A stretch of 42,129 bases of DNA from Planctomycetaceae bacterium (lineage in GTDB: Bacteria; Planctomycetota; Phycisphaerae; Phycisphaerales; SM1A02), in the NCBI GenBank assembly GCA_947441435.1, contig CANETX010000003.1, forward strand, positions 1 through 42,129. The letters run 5' to 3'. Under the pieces are notes generated by a model. The model was not told the DNA's origin, made no database searches, and saw nothing but the letters and a program-made list of their open reading frames with translations. Made by a program: the position numbers and the translations under genes. Positions 26,012-34,471 of this stretch are shown here, one piece after another; position 1 is the first letter of the stretch; the number at the start of each line of letters is the position of its first letter.

Positions 26012-26617
26012 GTGGCCGTCCCCCCTACCCAAGTCACGCTGCTCGGGCGGCTTCGCGATCCCGGTGACGAACGAGCATGGCAGACCTTTGAAGGGCGATA
26101 TCGCGAACTCATCGTCCGATTCTGCATCCGACAGGGACTCCAGTTCACCGATGCCGACGACGCCGCCCAAGCGGTGTTGGCCTCGCTCTTTCGCGTGATG
26201 CGGACCTTCGAGTTCGACCCCCAGAAGGGCCGCTTTCGCGATTATCTGTTCAGGACGATCCGAAACGAGATCGCGCGACAGAAAACTGCGCATCGGCGTC
26301 CAAACGACCCCGCCGCAGCGGTAACCATTGGTGACGGGACCGCGGTCGAAGGCTCGTGTGCCGCGACCGGCGATGTCGAGCAGGCGTTCGAGGACGAATG
26401 GACACAGCACCACTTCCGATTGGCGATGACGGCGGTTCGAGCGACGCACAGCAGGGAGAGCTTGGCGATCTTCGAATGTCTCATAGCCGGGGAATCGGTG
26501 GAGCGGACGGCGCAGCGGTTTGCGACCTCAGAGCAGGCGGTCCACAAGGTGAAGCAGCGGCTGCGCGACCGCCTGAAGGAACTGATCCAACAGCAGATCG
26601 CCGACGAGGGACCGTGA
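26012..26617 (+). CDS. ECF sigma factor paired with a Ser/Thr kinase
   Basis: A 201-residue ECF sigma factor. Region 2: FEGRYRELIVRFCIRQGLQ, TDADDAAQAVLASLFRVM, then FEFDPQKGRFRDYLFRTIRN. Region 4: FECLIAGESVERTAQRFATS and QAVHKVKQRLRDRLKELI. The start is GTG 26012. The stop TGA overlaps the kinase start as GTGA. Pairing of such sigma factors with membrane Ser/Thr kinases is a known planctomycete theme, in which the kinase is thought to control the sigma. It recognises an unknown promoter set. Confidence 0.87.
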   Translation: MAVPPTQVTLLGRLRDPGDERAWQTFEGRYRELIVRFCIRQGLQFTDADDAAQAVLASLFRVMRTFEFDPQKGRFRDYLFRTIRNEIARQKTAHRRPNDPAAAVTIGDGTAVEGSCAATGDVEQAFEDEWTQHHFRLAMTAVRATHSRESLAIFECLIAGESVERTAQRFATSEQAVHKVKQRLRDRLKELIQQQIADEGP

Positions 26618-29181
26618 TCGACGCCGCATTCGAGACGGACGAGTGGCTCCGCTTTGCCCTCCGGACGACGGCCCCCGTGCCGCTTGGGGAACTCGCCGGC
26701 TACCGGATCGAGAGCCTCATCCAGCGCGGCGGCCAAGGCGTCGTGTATGAGGCGACGGAAGTGCGCAGCGGCCGGCGCGTTGCGATCAAGCGGCTCCTCT
26801 GGCACGAGTCGTCGACCGCCGAGTTCGCGAGGTTCGCGCGCGAGACTGAAGTTCTCGCGACGCTGACCCACGCGAACATCGTCTCGCTGCTCGCCGCCCC
26901 CGAAGTGGACAGCGGGCGACTGCTTGTGATGGAGTGGATCGACGGACTCGAGTGGGATGCGTGGGCGGATGCCGTCTGGGAGCGACTCGCGCCGCGCGAC
27001 GCCTCGCGAGTCATCGCCGCGGCCCTCATGAAGGTCGCATCCGCGGTCGCGGCCGCGCACGCCAAGGGGATTCTCCATCGCGACCTCAAGCCCGCCAATG
27101 TGATCGTCACCGGCAGCGACGAACCGAAGGTCCTCGACTTCGGCTTGGCGAAGGAGATCGGCGCATCCACAGACGGCGTCGAGGCGCAACGATTCGCGGG
27201 AACTCCCTCGTGGACATCTCCCGAGCAGGTGGCGCTCGGTGAAGACCGCATCGATGCGCGCAGCGATGTGCACGCGCTCGGGCTCCTCCTCTATAGGGCG
27301 CTCGCGGGAACGCCCGCGTTCGATCCGGGGCTGCCGATCGCTCCGTTGTTCGAGGCGATTCGCACGCGTGTCCCCCCGCCGCCGCTTCGGTCGCGCCCCG
27401 GGGTCTCGAAAGAACTCGATCTCATCGCGCTGCATGCCCTGGAGAAGGACCCCGCGCGCCGATACCAGACAGCCGATGCGCTGGCCAAGGACCTCGCCCG
27501 GTTCCTGAGCGGCGAACCGATCGAGGCGCATCCGCCGAGTGGGCTGTACGCATTGCGCAAGCTTGTGGGGCGGCATCGCACCATCGCGATCCTGTCGTTC
27601 GTGGCCGTCGGCGCGCTCGTCGCCGGATCCATCGCGATGTTCGTCTCCGCGCGACAGACCGAGGACGCGCGTATTTTCGCCGAAGCACGCGCCACGGAGG
27701 CCAACCTCGCCCGAGGACGCGCGGAGCGGATGAATGTGTTCTTCCAGGACCTGCTCTCGAACCTGCGCGAGCGCGATGCGGCCGGCGGACCGACGACTGC
27801 GCGTGAGATCATCGCGCTCGCCGTCGCCACCATTGAAGAGCGCGCGAGTCCGATGGACGCGGAACTCGACCTGCGCCTCGCGCTCGGGAGCGTCTTGCAC
27901 GAAGTCGGCGACTACCAAGGAGCAGTCGGACAGTACGAGCGAGCGGTCGGGTTGCTGGCCGCCACCGACGATCGAGCGCGTCACGCAGATGCGCTCGCCT
28001 TGTTGATGCGCTCGGAGAATCGCGCGGGTGCGCTCGAGAAGAGCGCCGAGACAGCCCAGCAGTGCGTGGAGATCCGCGAGTCGATCGGCGCCGCCCCCGC
28101 CCTCCTGGCAGATGCCCAGGACGGCCTCGCCTACGCGTTCGTGTCACTCGGGCGCGTCCGTGAGGCACAGGACGCGATCGACCGAGCGACCCGCAACGCC
28201 ACGCTCTCGGAGGATCCACGCACCGAAGTGATGGTCCTCTCGACGCGCGCGCTGGTGTTCGAAGCACAGGGCAATCTGCGCGAGGCGGCTCGTCTCGCTG
28301 TCGAGGCGGCGGATCGTGGACGGACGATCTCCCAGGAGCGCGCCGATCTCCCGCCACGGCTTCTTCACAATGCGGCGTATCTCTTGACGGAATCGGGTCA
28401 ACCCGCCGCGGCCCTCGCGTTCGCGCAGGAGTCGCTCGCGGTTCGGGCAGCCAAGTACGGTCCACACCACCCGTCGCTCGCCACCGCGACCTGCCAGTTG
28501 GCGATGACGCTCGGAAGCCTGAAGCGGCACGACGAGGCGGTCGCGATGCTTAAAGCGTCGGTCGCGGCGCTCGACGTCCCGGGACGGATCCCGACGGCCC
28601 TGCACGCAAACCTCCTCCGCCGGCTCGCAACTGCCTACGCACGGCGCGCGACCGAGGGTGACTGTCGACGGGCGATCGTCGCGCTACGCGAGGCAGTGAT
28701 CGAGTTCGCACAGGACGAGCCCGGCATTTGGGCGCGGATCCGAAGCTCGGTCCGCGGGCTCGCGCAAGAGACCGCGCGGGACGGCGGCAGCGCAGCGCTC
28801 TTGGAGTTGTTCTGGTCGTTTCCCGATGAAGTGGAGAGGGCGTCGCGCCACGCGGCAACGGCCTCCACTGTTCGAGTGACGATGGTGCGCAAACTGGCGG
28901 AGGTCGTCGAGGGAGCGGGCGACGACGGGGAACTCGTCCGACAGATCCGGCGGGATGTCATCGAGATCCGCGCGACCGAGGGACGCGCACCGATCGAGCA
29001 GTTCGACGCGACGCTCGCGCTCGCGGACTTGCTGGCCACCTCGACCGTTCCGGCACGCCGCGAGCAAGCGAAGCTCCTCGCGGAGGATGTCGCGCGAAGT
29101 GCCGCGACGACGCTCGGCGAGGAGTCCGGCCCGGTACGCGACGCGCGGGCGATCCAGAAGAAACTCGCCGCAGCGAACTAG
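26614..29181 (+). CDS. Transmembrane Ser/Thr protein kinase with TPR-like sensor domain
   Basis: An 855-residue PknB-type kinase. Gly-rich loop RGGQGVVYEA (38-47), VAIK with K59, catalytic loop HRDLKPAN (155-162), DFG (175-177) and SPEQ (202-205) are all present, so the kinase should be active. A membrane segment lies at about 323-346 (IAILSFVAVGALVAGSIAMF), followed by a coiled linker and about 500 residues of TPR-like helical repeats (for example YQGAVGQYERAVGLLAATDD and RHDEAVAMLKASVAAL). GTG 26614 overlaps the sigma stop, so the pair is translationally coupled. The likely role is signal-dependent control of the partner sigma. It is followed by hairpin repeat family 2 and a truncated sigma gene. 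Confidence 0.9.
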   Translation: MIDAAFETDEWLRFALRTTAPVPLGELAGYRIESLIQRGGQGVVYEATEVRSGRRVAIKRLLWHESSTAEFARFARETEVLATLTHANIVSLLAAPEVDSGRLLVMEWIDGLEWDAWADAVWERLAPRDASRVIAAALMKVASAVAAAHAKGILHRDLKPANVIVTGSDEPKVLDFGLAKEIGASTDGVEAQRFAGTPSWTSPEQVALGEDRIDARSDVHALGLLLYRALAGTPAFDPGLPIAPLFEAIRTRVPPPPLRSRPGVSKELDLIALHALEKDPARRYQTADALAKDLARFLSGEPIEAHPPSGLYALRKLVGRHRTIAILSFVAVGALVAGSIAMFVSARQTEDARIFAEARATEANLARGRAERMNVFFQDLLSNLRERDAAGGPTTAREIIALAVATIEERASPMDAELDLRLALGSVLHEVGDYQGAVGQYERAVGLLAATDDRARHADALALLMRSENRAGALEKSAETAQQCVEIRESIGAAPALLADAQDGLAYAFVSLGRVREAQDAIDRATRNATLSEDPRTEVMVLSTRALVFEAQGNLREAARLAVEAADRGRTISQERADLPPRLLHNAAYLLTESGQPAAALAFAQESLAVRAAKYGPHHPSLATATCQLAMTLGSLKRHDEAVAMLKASVAALDVPGRIPTALHANLLRRLATAYARRATEGDCRRAIVALREAVIEFAQDEPGIWARIRSSVRGLAQETARDGGSAALLELFWSFPDEVERASRHAATASTVRVTMVRKLAEVVEGAGDDGELVRQIRRDVIEIRATEGRAPIEQFDATLALADLLATSTVPARREQAKLLAEDVARSAATTLGEESGPVRDARAIQKKLAAAN

Positions 29182-29206
29182 CGGGTGCAGCGCTCGCCCC
29201 TCATCT

Positions 29207-29257
29207 CGTTCTTTGGAAGGATTGTGCCCTCCGAGGGCGCGTTTCTTCCAAAGAACG
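29207..29257. repeat. 51-nt hairpin repeat, family 2, copy 1
   Basis: 13-bp perfect outer stem CGTTCTTTGGAAG / CTTCCAAAGAACG around an inner GCCCT-CCG-AGGGC hairpin. A copy at 31865-31915 matches at 46 of 51 positions. It lies 25 nt after the kinase stop and exactly at the truncation point of the sigma remnant that follows. Confidence 0.85.
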
Positions 29258-29617
29258 CGCGGCACGCGGTTAGAGGCCGCGCTGGCTCCAGAGGCCACCG
29301 CCGAAGCGCACTTCGAACGCGCGTGGTGTCGCGAGGTGCTTGAGGCTGTCTACGCCACAACTGCGGCGGCCCTTCGCGCGGCGGGGCGCGAGCGGCAGTG
29401 GGACGTGTTTCGTGAGCACATCATCAAGGGGAGGCCCTACGCGGCGATCGGTGCCGAGATGGGAATGATCCCGCAGCAGTGCGCCGATGCGACGCGGGCA
29501 GTCTCGGGGATACTCCGCACGGAACTCGTCAAGGTGCTCACTGAAGATGGCGTCGCGCCCGATGAGCAGGCAGTCGAGGACATCATCCGAGGGGTGATCG
29601 ATGGACCGGCTGACTGA
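29258..29617 (+). pseudogene. 5'-truncated ECF sigma factor (region 4 half only)
   Basis: From about LEAALAPEATAEAHFERAW to the stop at 29617, the frame matches the C-terminal half of the 23049 sigma factor: HFERAWCREVLEAVY against AFDRAWARGILVEAA, WDVFREHIIKGRPYAA against WRLFERHVLDGVEYAA, and KVLTEDGVAPDEQAVEDI against AVLRDDGVAAADLERTVEDV. The N-terminal half is missing, and the frame upstream is hairpin repeat and kinase tail. Its stop still overlaps the start of the downstream gene by 17 nt, as expected for this operon type. Probably a non-functional remnant unless the DNA-binding half has a role of its own. Confidence 0.65.
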
Positions 29618-30668
29618 CGCGGACGCGCGTGCGCTTGCGGCGGGGCTGCGCGCGCAGTGGCGGACCCGCGCGGGGGGCGGCACCCCGCCGACGAGGTCAG
29701 CCCTCTTGCTCGTAGGCGCAACTCGGCTCGCGGGGTTCGCCCTCGCCACCAGCAGCCCAAGAATTCCACAGGTCGAATCCCATGAACGCCTCCCCAGTGG
29801 CTCCCTCTCAGGGGTCCTCAACACTCGGGAGACAGACATGAACACCACCCAATCACTCACATCTGTGGCCACCACCCTCGCAATCGCCTGCGCCGCCACG
29901 ACAGCGGACGGTCAGACCGCCGCCGTCCAGTGGCCCGTCGCCGACGGCGGCAACGGACATTGGTATGAACTGCGAGTTCGGCCAGCCGGGATCACTTGGA
30001 CCGAGGCCGAAGCCGAAACTCCGATTGGCAGTCACTTGGTGGCCGCCGAGACCGGTCCCGAGAAGGCGTTTGTCCTGCAGAACTTCACTCCTGCCAACTA
30101 CCCCACGGCATTTCACCCGCAGGGCGGACCTGGCTGTAGTGCGATGGGACCCTGGATTGGCGCCTATCAGCAACCCGACTCCCCGGAACCAAGCGGCGGA
30201 TGGCGGTGGGTCACTGGAGAACCCATGGATCCAACTGACACCTATTGCTGCAACAACGACTGTCAGGGCCCGGAGACCTATCTGCACCTCTACGAGTATT
30301 GCAGCTACCCGATGGGGTGGAATGACCTCCCCAATGACGGTGACCTCTGCGCCGCTGCCCCCTATGGATTCCTCGTCGAGTGGGAGGCCGACTGCAACTC
30401 CGACGGCATCGTCGACTACGGGCAGATCCTTACGGGCCAACTGATTGATGCGAACGCGAACGGCATCCCCGACACTTGCGAACGCATCCCCTGCCCCGGC
30501 GACATCTCCGGCAACGGTGCGGTTGACGGAGTCGATATCACGGTGCTGCTCGGCCTCTGGGGCACCGATGGCAGCGGCGGCGAGTTCTTCGCCGATGTCA
30601 CCAAACTTGGCATCGTGAACGGCGCCGACCTGACGGTGGTGCTCGGCGGCTGGGGCGCCTGCCCCTGA
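29601..30668 (+). CDS. Secreted C-type-lectin-like protein with dockerin repeats
   Basis: The frame from ATG 29601 overlaps the truncated sigma gene and runs 355 codons. The first 79 residues are basic and weakly hydrophobic. ATG 29838, with GGGAGA upstream, starts a cleaner exported form with signal peptide LTSVATTLAIACAATTADGQ. The exported part has a lectin-like core (GGNGHWYELRV, TWTEAEAE, GSHLVAAETGPEKAFV, GPWIGAYQ, GGWRWVTGEP, WNDLPNDG, PYGFLVEWE), followed by DCNSDGIVDYGQIL and two dockerin-type loops (GDISGNGAVDGVDITVLLG, and a second ending NGADLTVVLGGWG). The architecture parallels the FGE-type gene at 24591. Likely a carbohydrate or matrix-binding surface protein. Confidence 0.75.
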   Translation: MDRLTDADARALAAGLRAQWRTRAGGGTPPTRSALLLVGATRLAGFALATSSPRIPQVESHERLPSGSLSGVLNTRETDMNTTQSLTSVATTLAIACAATTADGQTAAVQWPVADGGNGHWYELRVRPAGITWTEAEAETPIGSHLVAAETGPEKAFVLQNFTPANYPTAFHPQGGPGCSAMGPWIGAYQQPDSPEPSGGWRWVTGEPMDPTDTYCCNNDCQGPETYLHLYEYCSYPMGWNDLPNDGDLCAAAPYGFLVEWEADCNSDGIVDYGQILTGQLIDANANGIPDTCERIPCPGDISGNGAVDGVDITVLLGLWGTDGSGGEFFADVTKLGIVNGADLTVVLGGWGACP

Positions 30669-30717
30669 CCGATCTACAACCGCGTCTTGCGCACTCCGTA
30701 GCGAAGCGCGCTCAGCG

Positions 30718-30779
30718 ACCCCCCGGTTACGGGCAATTCGATCCCGCTAGAGGGCGCTATCTGCCCGTAACCGTGGGGT
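30718..30779. repeat. 62-nt hairpin repeat, family 1, copy 2
   Basis: Arms ACCCCCCGGTTACGGGCA / TGCCCGTAACCGTGGGGT with one mismatch enclose a 26-nt centre. Identical in length to the copy at 25894, with 55 of 62 positions shared. It lies 49 nt after the lectin-like gene stop and 29 nt from the end of the convergent gene, so it could also work as a bidirectional terminator. Confidence 0.8.
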
Positions 30780-30808
30780 AGCTGCCGCCGGGGAGAACCA
30801 GCTACGGG

Positions 30809-31786
30809 TCACCGCCCTTGGACGTGCTTGCGCGCCTTCTCGGCCGCCTTGGTCCCGGGATACGCGCGCGCGACTTCCTTCAGCGCGGCGATCGCCGCAT
30901 CGCGCTTGCCCTGCAAGGCGAGCTCCTTCGCCGCCCGGTAGAGGGACGCCGCGCGCGCCTCACGATCAACGCTCGGCAGCGAATCCGGATCGTCCTCGAC
31001 GTCGATGTCCGCCGGCGCACCAATCTCCAACGGAACCGGCGGCGGTTCGTGATCCTGCGGTGCAGGCGTCACGCTCTTCGGCCTCCACACCGGTGGCGCG
31101 ATCGGCGCCTTCCTGCGAGCTGAACTTGATGGCTCCCCCCCGCCGCTCCCGCCACCACCGCTGCCGGCGCCACCACCGCCGCCCCCACCACGCGCACCAG
31201 CCGCGCTCCTGCGCATCAACTCCCGGACGACCTCATACACGCGCTCCGCCTGCTTGGCATCAACGTCGATGCTCTCGATCACCGACCGCTTGAACTGGAT
31301 GCTGTACGCGGCGCCCGCGATCTCCGCCACCTGGATCGTCAGGAGGCGATTGAGGAAGTAGTAGAGGAGCGCCACTGCGGCCGCAAGGAGCGCTCCCGCT
31401 ACGAATCCCATGAACATGTCACCGATTCCCGGCAGCGATAGCGCATCCGAGCCGACGCCGCTGAACATCGCCGTGAGGCATCCGCTCGATGGCATCAGCA
31501 TCAGGATGAAGATGATCGCCGCGGACTTCCACGGCTTGAAGTACCCCCACGACACCGACGACACGCAGTCGTACGCAATGAACACGAGGTTCGATCCACT
31601 GAGCGAGGTGGAGCGAAAGGTGATCCCCTCGTGCGTGGCATTGAACGAAGTCGTGGGGTCGATCCCACACAACGCCAGCAGCCACGCGATCAGCCCGCTC
31701 TGCCGCCCCGCGATGTCGACGAACCCCTCGTCATCCCCTGTCTCGAGGTCCGAGATCCGCCAGCGCTTCAGGACGAGTTTGGCCAT
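30809..31786 (-). CDS. Membrane protein with Gly-rich linker and TPR-like C-terminus
   Basis: A 325-residue protein starting at ATG 31786 (MAKLVLKRW); the upstream extension covers the intergenic hairpin and is dropped. The N-terminal 70 residues are soluble and beta-like. Two membrane regions follow (AAIIFILMLMPSSGCLTAMF and FMGFVAGALLAAAVALLYYF), then a cytoplasmic helix, a poly-Gly/Ser linker (about 200-225), a Pro-rich stretch, and a C-terminal helical pair (AASLYRAAKELALQGKRDAA, then AIAALKEVARAYPGTKAAEK) resembling one TPR. No catalytic motif is seen and the family is not recognised. Single gene, divergent from the gene at 31965. Confidence 0.65.
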   Translation of the reverse strand: MAKLVLKRWRISDLETGDDEGFVDIAGRQSGLIAWLLALCGIDPTTSFNATHEGITFRSTSLSGSNLVFIAYDCVSSVSWGYFKPWKSAAIIFILMLMPSSGCLTAMFSGVGSDALSLPGIGDMFMGFVAGALLAAAVALLYYFLNRLLTIQVAEIAGAAYSIQFKRSVIESIDVDAKQAERVYEVVRELMRRSAAGARGGGGGGGAGSGGGGSGGGEPSSSARRKAPIAPPVWRPKSVTPAPQDHEPPPVPLEIGAPADIDVEDDPDSLPSVDREARAASLYRAAKELALQGKRDAAIAALKEVARAYPGTKAAEKARKHVQGR

Positions 31787-31864
31787 GGGTGCGGGGCGCT
31801 CGCGGCGGCGCAACGATACCGCTCCGCAAAGCCGCGCACTCAGCTCGCTCGCGTGGCGCGCTCC

Positions 31865-31915
31865 CGTTCTTTGGAAGGATTGTGCCCTAGCAGGGCGCGA
31901 TTCGTCCAAAGAACG
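31865..31915. repeat. 51-nt hairpin repeat, family 2, copy 2
   Basis: Outer stem CGTTCTTTGGA / TCCAAAGAACG (11 bp) with inner GCCCT…AGGGC; 46 of 51 positions match the copy at 29207. Here it lies between two divergent genes, 50 nt before the start at 31965, where a terminator would make little sense. A mobile or regulatory element fits better. Confidence 0.8.
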
Positions 31916-31964
31916 AGGGGATCGAACTTGCGCGCGGCAAACCTAGCGCTATTTTGCTCTCACG

Positions 31965-34382
31965 ATGAGTCTCTGTTCAATCATCGGGGCGCGCGTCCTG
32001 CGGGCACTGGCGCTCTTTCTGTCGGCCGCGGCACTCCAAAGCTGCGCACAAGACCAGTCCGCAACGGTTGGCCAAGACTCACTGCGCGCACCCGCGACGC
32101 GAGACGCGGAAGGCCGCCCTCTCGCGCTCATCGCGTGCGAGAATCCTCGAACCAAGAAGACCGGCTACGGCCCGCCCCCCTACGGGTACTGGCGAATCGT
32201 CGGCGGCACGGTCCCCGACGCGGCGCTCCCTCTCGGCGCGCCGATGGACATCCCCGGGCTGATGCACTGGACCTTCCTCGGCCCACGCCCCATCACGAGC
32301 GAGTACTGGTCGGGCGAAGGGAACGCGGGCGGACGCGTCCCGTCAATCGCATGCCACCCGACCAACTCGGCCATCGCCTATGCGGCGAGTGCTTCGGGCG
32401 GAATCTGGAAGACCATCGACTCGGGGGTGACATGGACGCCCATGTCGGACCACATTCCCAATCTCAATCACGGCGCGGTCGCGCTCGACCCGAACTTCCC
32501 GGACACCGTGTACGCCGGCACAGGCGAGTACACCACTGGATCCGCCGGCGACGGCCTCTACCGGTCACTCGACGCGGGGCAGACATGGACGAAACTCGCG
32601 AGCGCCGCGACTCTCGGCAGCAGTTGCAGCGGCCTCGCCGTCGTGTCCGGCACATCGGCGACGACGCCTGCCAGCCTGCACTGGGTTGGCGGTTCCGGCT
32701 ATCGCAAGAGCCTGACTGGCGGCGCCAGCTGGCTGAACGGAGCCCTCACGGGCGGTGCCTCAAGTATGGCGATCGACCCGATCAATCCGCAGAATGTGTA
32801 TGTCGCCATGCATGGGCTCGGCATCCGGAAGTCGGTCAATGGCGGACTGTCGTTCACTCCGCTGACGACCGGGCTCCCGACCAGCGGAATGCATCGCATC
32901 GTCCTCGCGATCTCGCGGTCGAACCCATCGGTCCTCTACGCGGCATTCGTCAATGGCTCCGGCGGCCTCCTCGGGTTCTACACGACGACAAACGGCGGCG
33001 CGCAGTGGACGCAGCTCGCACAGACGCCGAACTTCCCGACGCCACAGGGGTGGTATGACCTGTCGGTCGGCGTTCATCCGAGCAATGCAAACCATGTGTA
33101 CTGCGGCGGCGTTTCGCCGATCTACCAAACCGCAGGCGTCATCGAGTCATCCAATGCAGGCGCCACCTGGACGGAAATCTCCGCGATAGGCGGACAGATC
33201 CACCCCGATCAGCACTGCATCGCTTTCGCGGCAGATGGCACGCCGTGGTTCGGCTGCGATGGCGGGGTGTGGCGGCGCGTCGGGAACAATTGGATCAACT
33301 GCAACGCGACGCTCGGTGCGATCCAGAACTACTCCATCGCGCAACATCCCACGGATCCCAATCGGTTCATGGTCGGCACACAGGACAACGGGTCCGCAGG
33401 CACGGCGACCGGCGCGATTGCATGGCCCCAACTTGCCGGGGGCGATGGTGGATATGGCAGCTACAAGGCCGACAGCTACACGACCCTTTTCACGACCTAC
33501 ACCTACCTCACAATCTTCCGGTTCGTGAACTCCGTTCGGACCACCATCACTGGGCCATGGGCCGATGACCTTCGCGAGTGGATCGCGCCGCTGGTCTCCG
33601 ACCCCAATGCGGCGAACACACTGTGGGGCGGCACCAATCGACTCTGGCGCACGACGAACGCCTCCGGGACTCCGGCGTGGGCGGCCATCAGCCCTACGAC
33701 GGTCGCCAATGGAGGCACGATCACCGCGATCGCCGGTGTGAGACTGGTTCCCGGGACGATTTGGGTCGGAAACTCCGAGGGAGGCGTGTGGCGCACGACG
33801 GACTCAGGCACCAACTGGACTCAGGTCCGTGCGAACGACGGCTACCGGGTGACGGCGATTTCCACGAAGCCGTCGACGCAGGGCACGGCGTATCTCTCCG
33901 CGGAACGGTCGAGCGGCACTCGCGTCGCGAAGACCACCAACGCATCGACCTGGACCGACATGACCGGCACCCTTCCCGCTGGCGTGACAGCCCAGGCCCT
34001 CGCCATCGATTGGGGACGCCCGGTACCCACGATCTACCTCGGAAGCCAAGCGGGGATCTACGCCAGCACGACTGGCGGGAGTTCGTGGGTGCGCGATGGC
34101 GATGAGTTCCCGAATGTCAACATCGGCCAATTGGAGATCGACCCGGTTCGGAGAACTGTGATCGTCGGGACCTATGGTCGCGGCGCATGGCGCACAGCGA
34201 TGCCACCTGCCGCCGACATCAACGCCGATGGACTCGTCGATGCAAACGACCTGACGATGATCTTCGCCGCGTGGGGCTCATGCGGAGCATCGCAGCCCTG
34301 CCCTGCCGACACTGACATGAACGGTGTTGTCGATGCGCTCGACCTGGCCGCTGTGCTGTCGGCGTTTCCCGTCCAACCCTGA
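31965..34382 (+). CDS. Secreted lipoprotein, sortilin/BNR-type beta-propellers with dockerin tail
   Basis: An 805-residue protein. Signal peptide from ATG 31965 with a lipobox-like ALQSC. Two propeller-like halves contain many Asp-box/VPS10-type blades: GGIWKTIDSGVTWTP, GLYRSLDAGQTWTK, GIRKSVNGGLSFTP, VIESSNAGATWTE, GVWRTTDSGTNWTQ and GIYASTTGGSSWV. The C-terminus has two dockerin-type loops (DINADGLVDANDLTMIFAAW and DTDMNGVVDALDLAAVLSAF). The fold resembles xyloglucanase-like GH74 and sortilin proteins; catalytic acids cannot be fixed by eye, so it may be an enzyme or an adhesin. A strong bidirectional terminator follows. Confidence 0.8.
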   Translation: MSLCSIIGARVLRALALFLSAAALQSCAQDQSATVGQDSLRAPATRDAEGRPLALIACENPRTKKTGYGPPPYGYWRIVGGTVPDAALPLGAPMDIPGLMHWTFLGPRPITSEYWSGEGNAGGRVPSIACHPTNSAIAYAASASGGIWKTIDSGVTWTPMSDHIPNLNHGAVALDPNFPDTVYAGTGEYTTGSAGDGLYRSLDAGQTWTKLASAATLGSSCSGLAVVSGTSATTPASLHWVGGSGYRKSLTGGASWLNGALTGGASSMAIDPINPQNVYVAMHGLGIRKSVNGGLSFTPLTTGLPTSGMHRIVLAISRSNPSVLYAAFVNGSGGLLGFYTTTNGGAQWTQLAQTPNFPTPQGWYDLSVGVHPSNANHVYCGGVSPIYQTAGVIESSNAGATWTEISAIGGQIHPDQHCIAFAADGTPWFGCDGGVWRRVGNNWINCNATLGAIQNYSIAQHPTDPNRFMVGTQDNGSAGTATGAIAWPQLAGGDGGYGSYKADSYTTLFTTYTYLTIFRFVNSVRTTITGPWADDLREWIAPLVSDPNAANTLWGGTNRLWRTTNASGTPAWAAISPTTVANGGTITAIAGVRLVPGTIWVGNSEGGVWRTTDSGTNWTQVRANDGYRVTAISTKPSTQGTAYLSAERSSGTRVAKTTNASTWTDMTGTLPAGVTAQALAIDWGRPVPTIYLGSQAGIYASTTGGSSWVRDGDEFPNVNIGQLEIDPVRRTVIVGTYGRGAWRTAMPPAADINADGLVDANDLTMIFAAWGSCGASQPCPADTDMNGVVDALDLAAVLSAFPVQP

Positions 34383-34411
34383 GCCAACGAACGCCGCGCG
34401 CCGCCTCCTCG

Positions 34412-34459
34412 AACTTTGACCAAAAAGCGCCCAAGTCGGGCTCTTTTTTGGTCAAAGTT
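34412..34459. terminator. Strong bidirectional terminator between convergent genes
   Basis: A perfect 15-bp outer stem AACTTTGACCAAAAA / TTTTTGGTCAAAGTT encloses a GC-rich inner hairpin (GCGCCC-AAGTC-GGGCTC). The A-run and T-run let it end transcripts from both sides: the propeller gene (stop 34382) and the ABC operon (stop 34472). Confidence 0.85.
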
Positions 34460-34471
34460 GGGGGAGACTCG

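Noticed and set aside
26242-27984. 580-codon minus-strand ORF
   Set aside because: Antisense shadow of the sigma factor and kinase genes, whose motifs are all intact on the plus strand; an effect of high GC codon bias.
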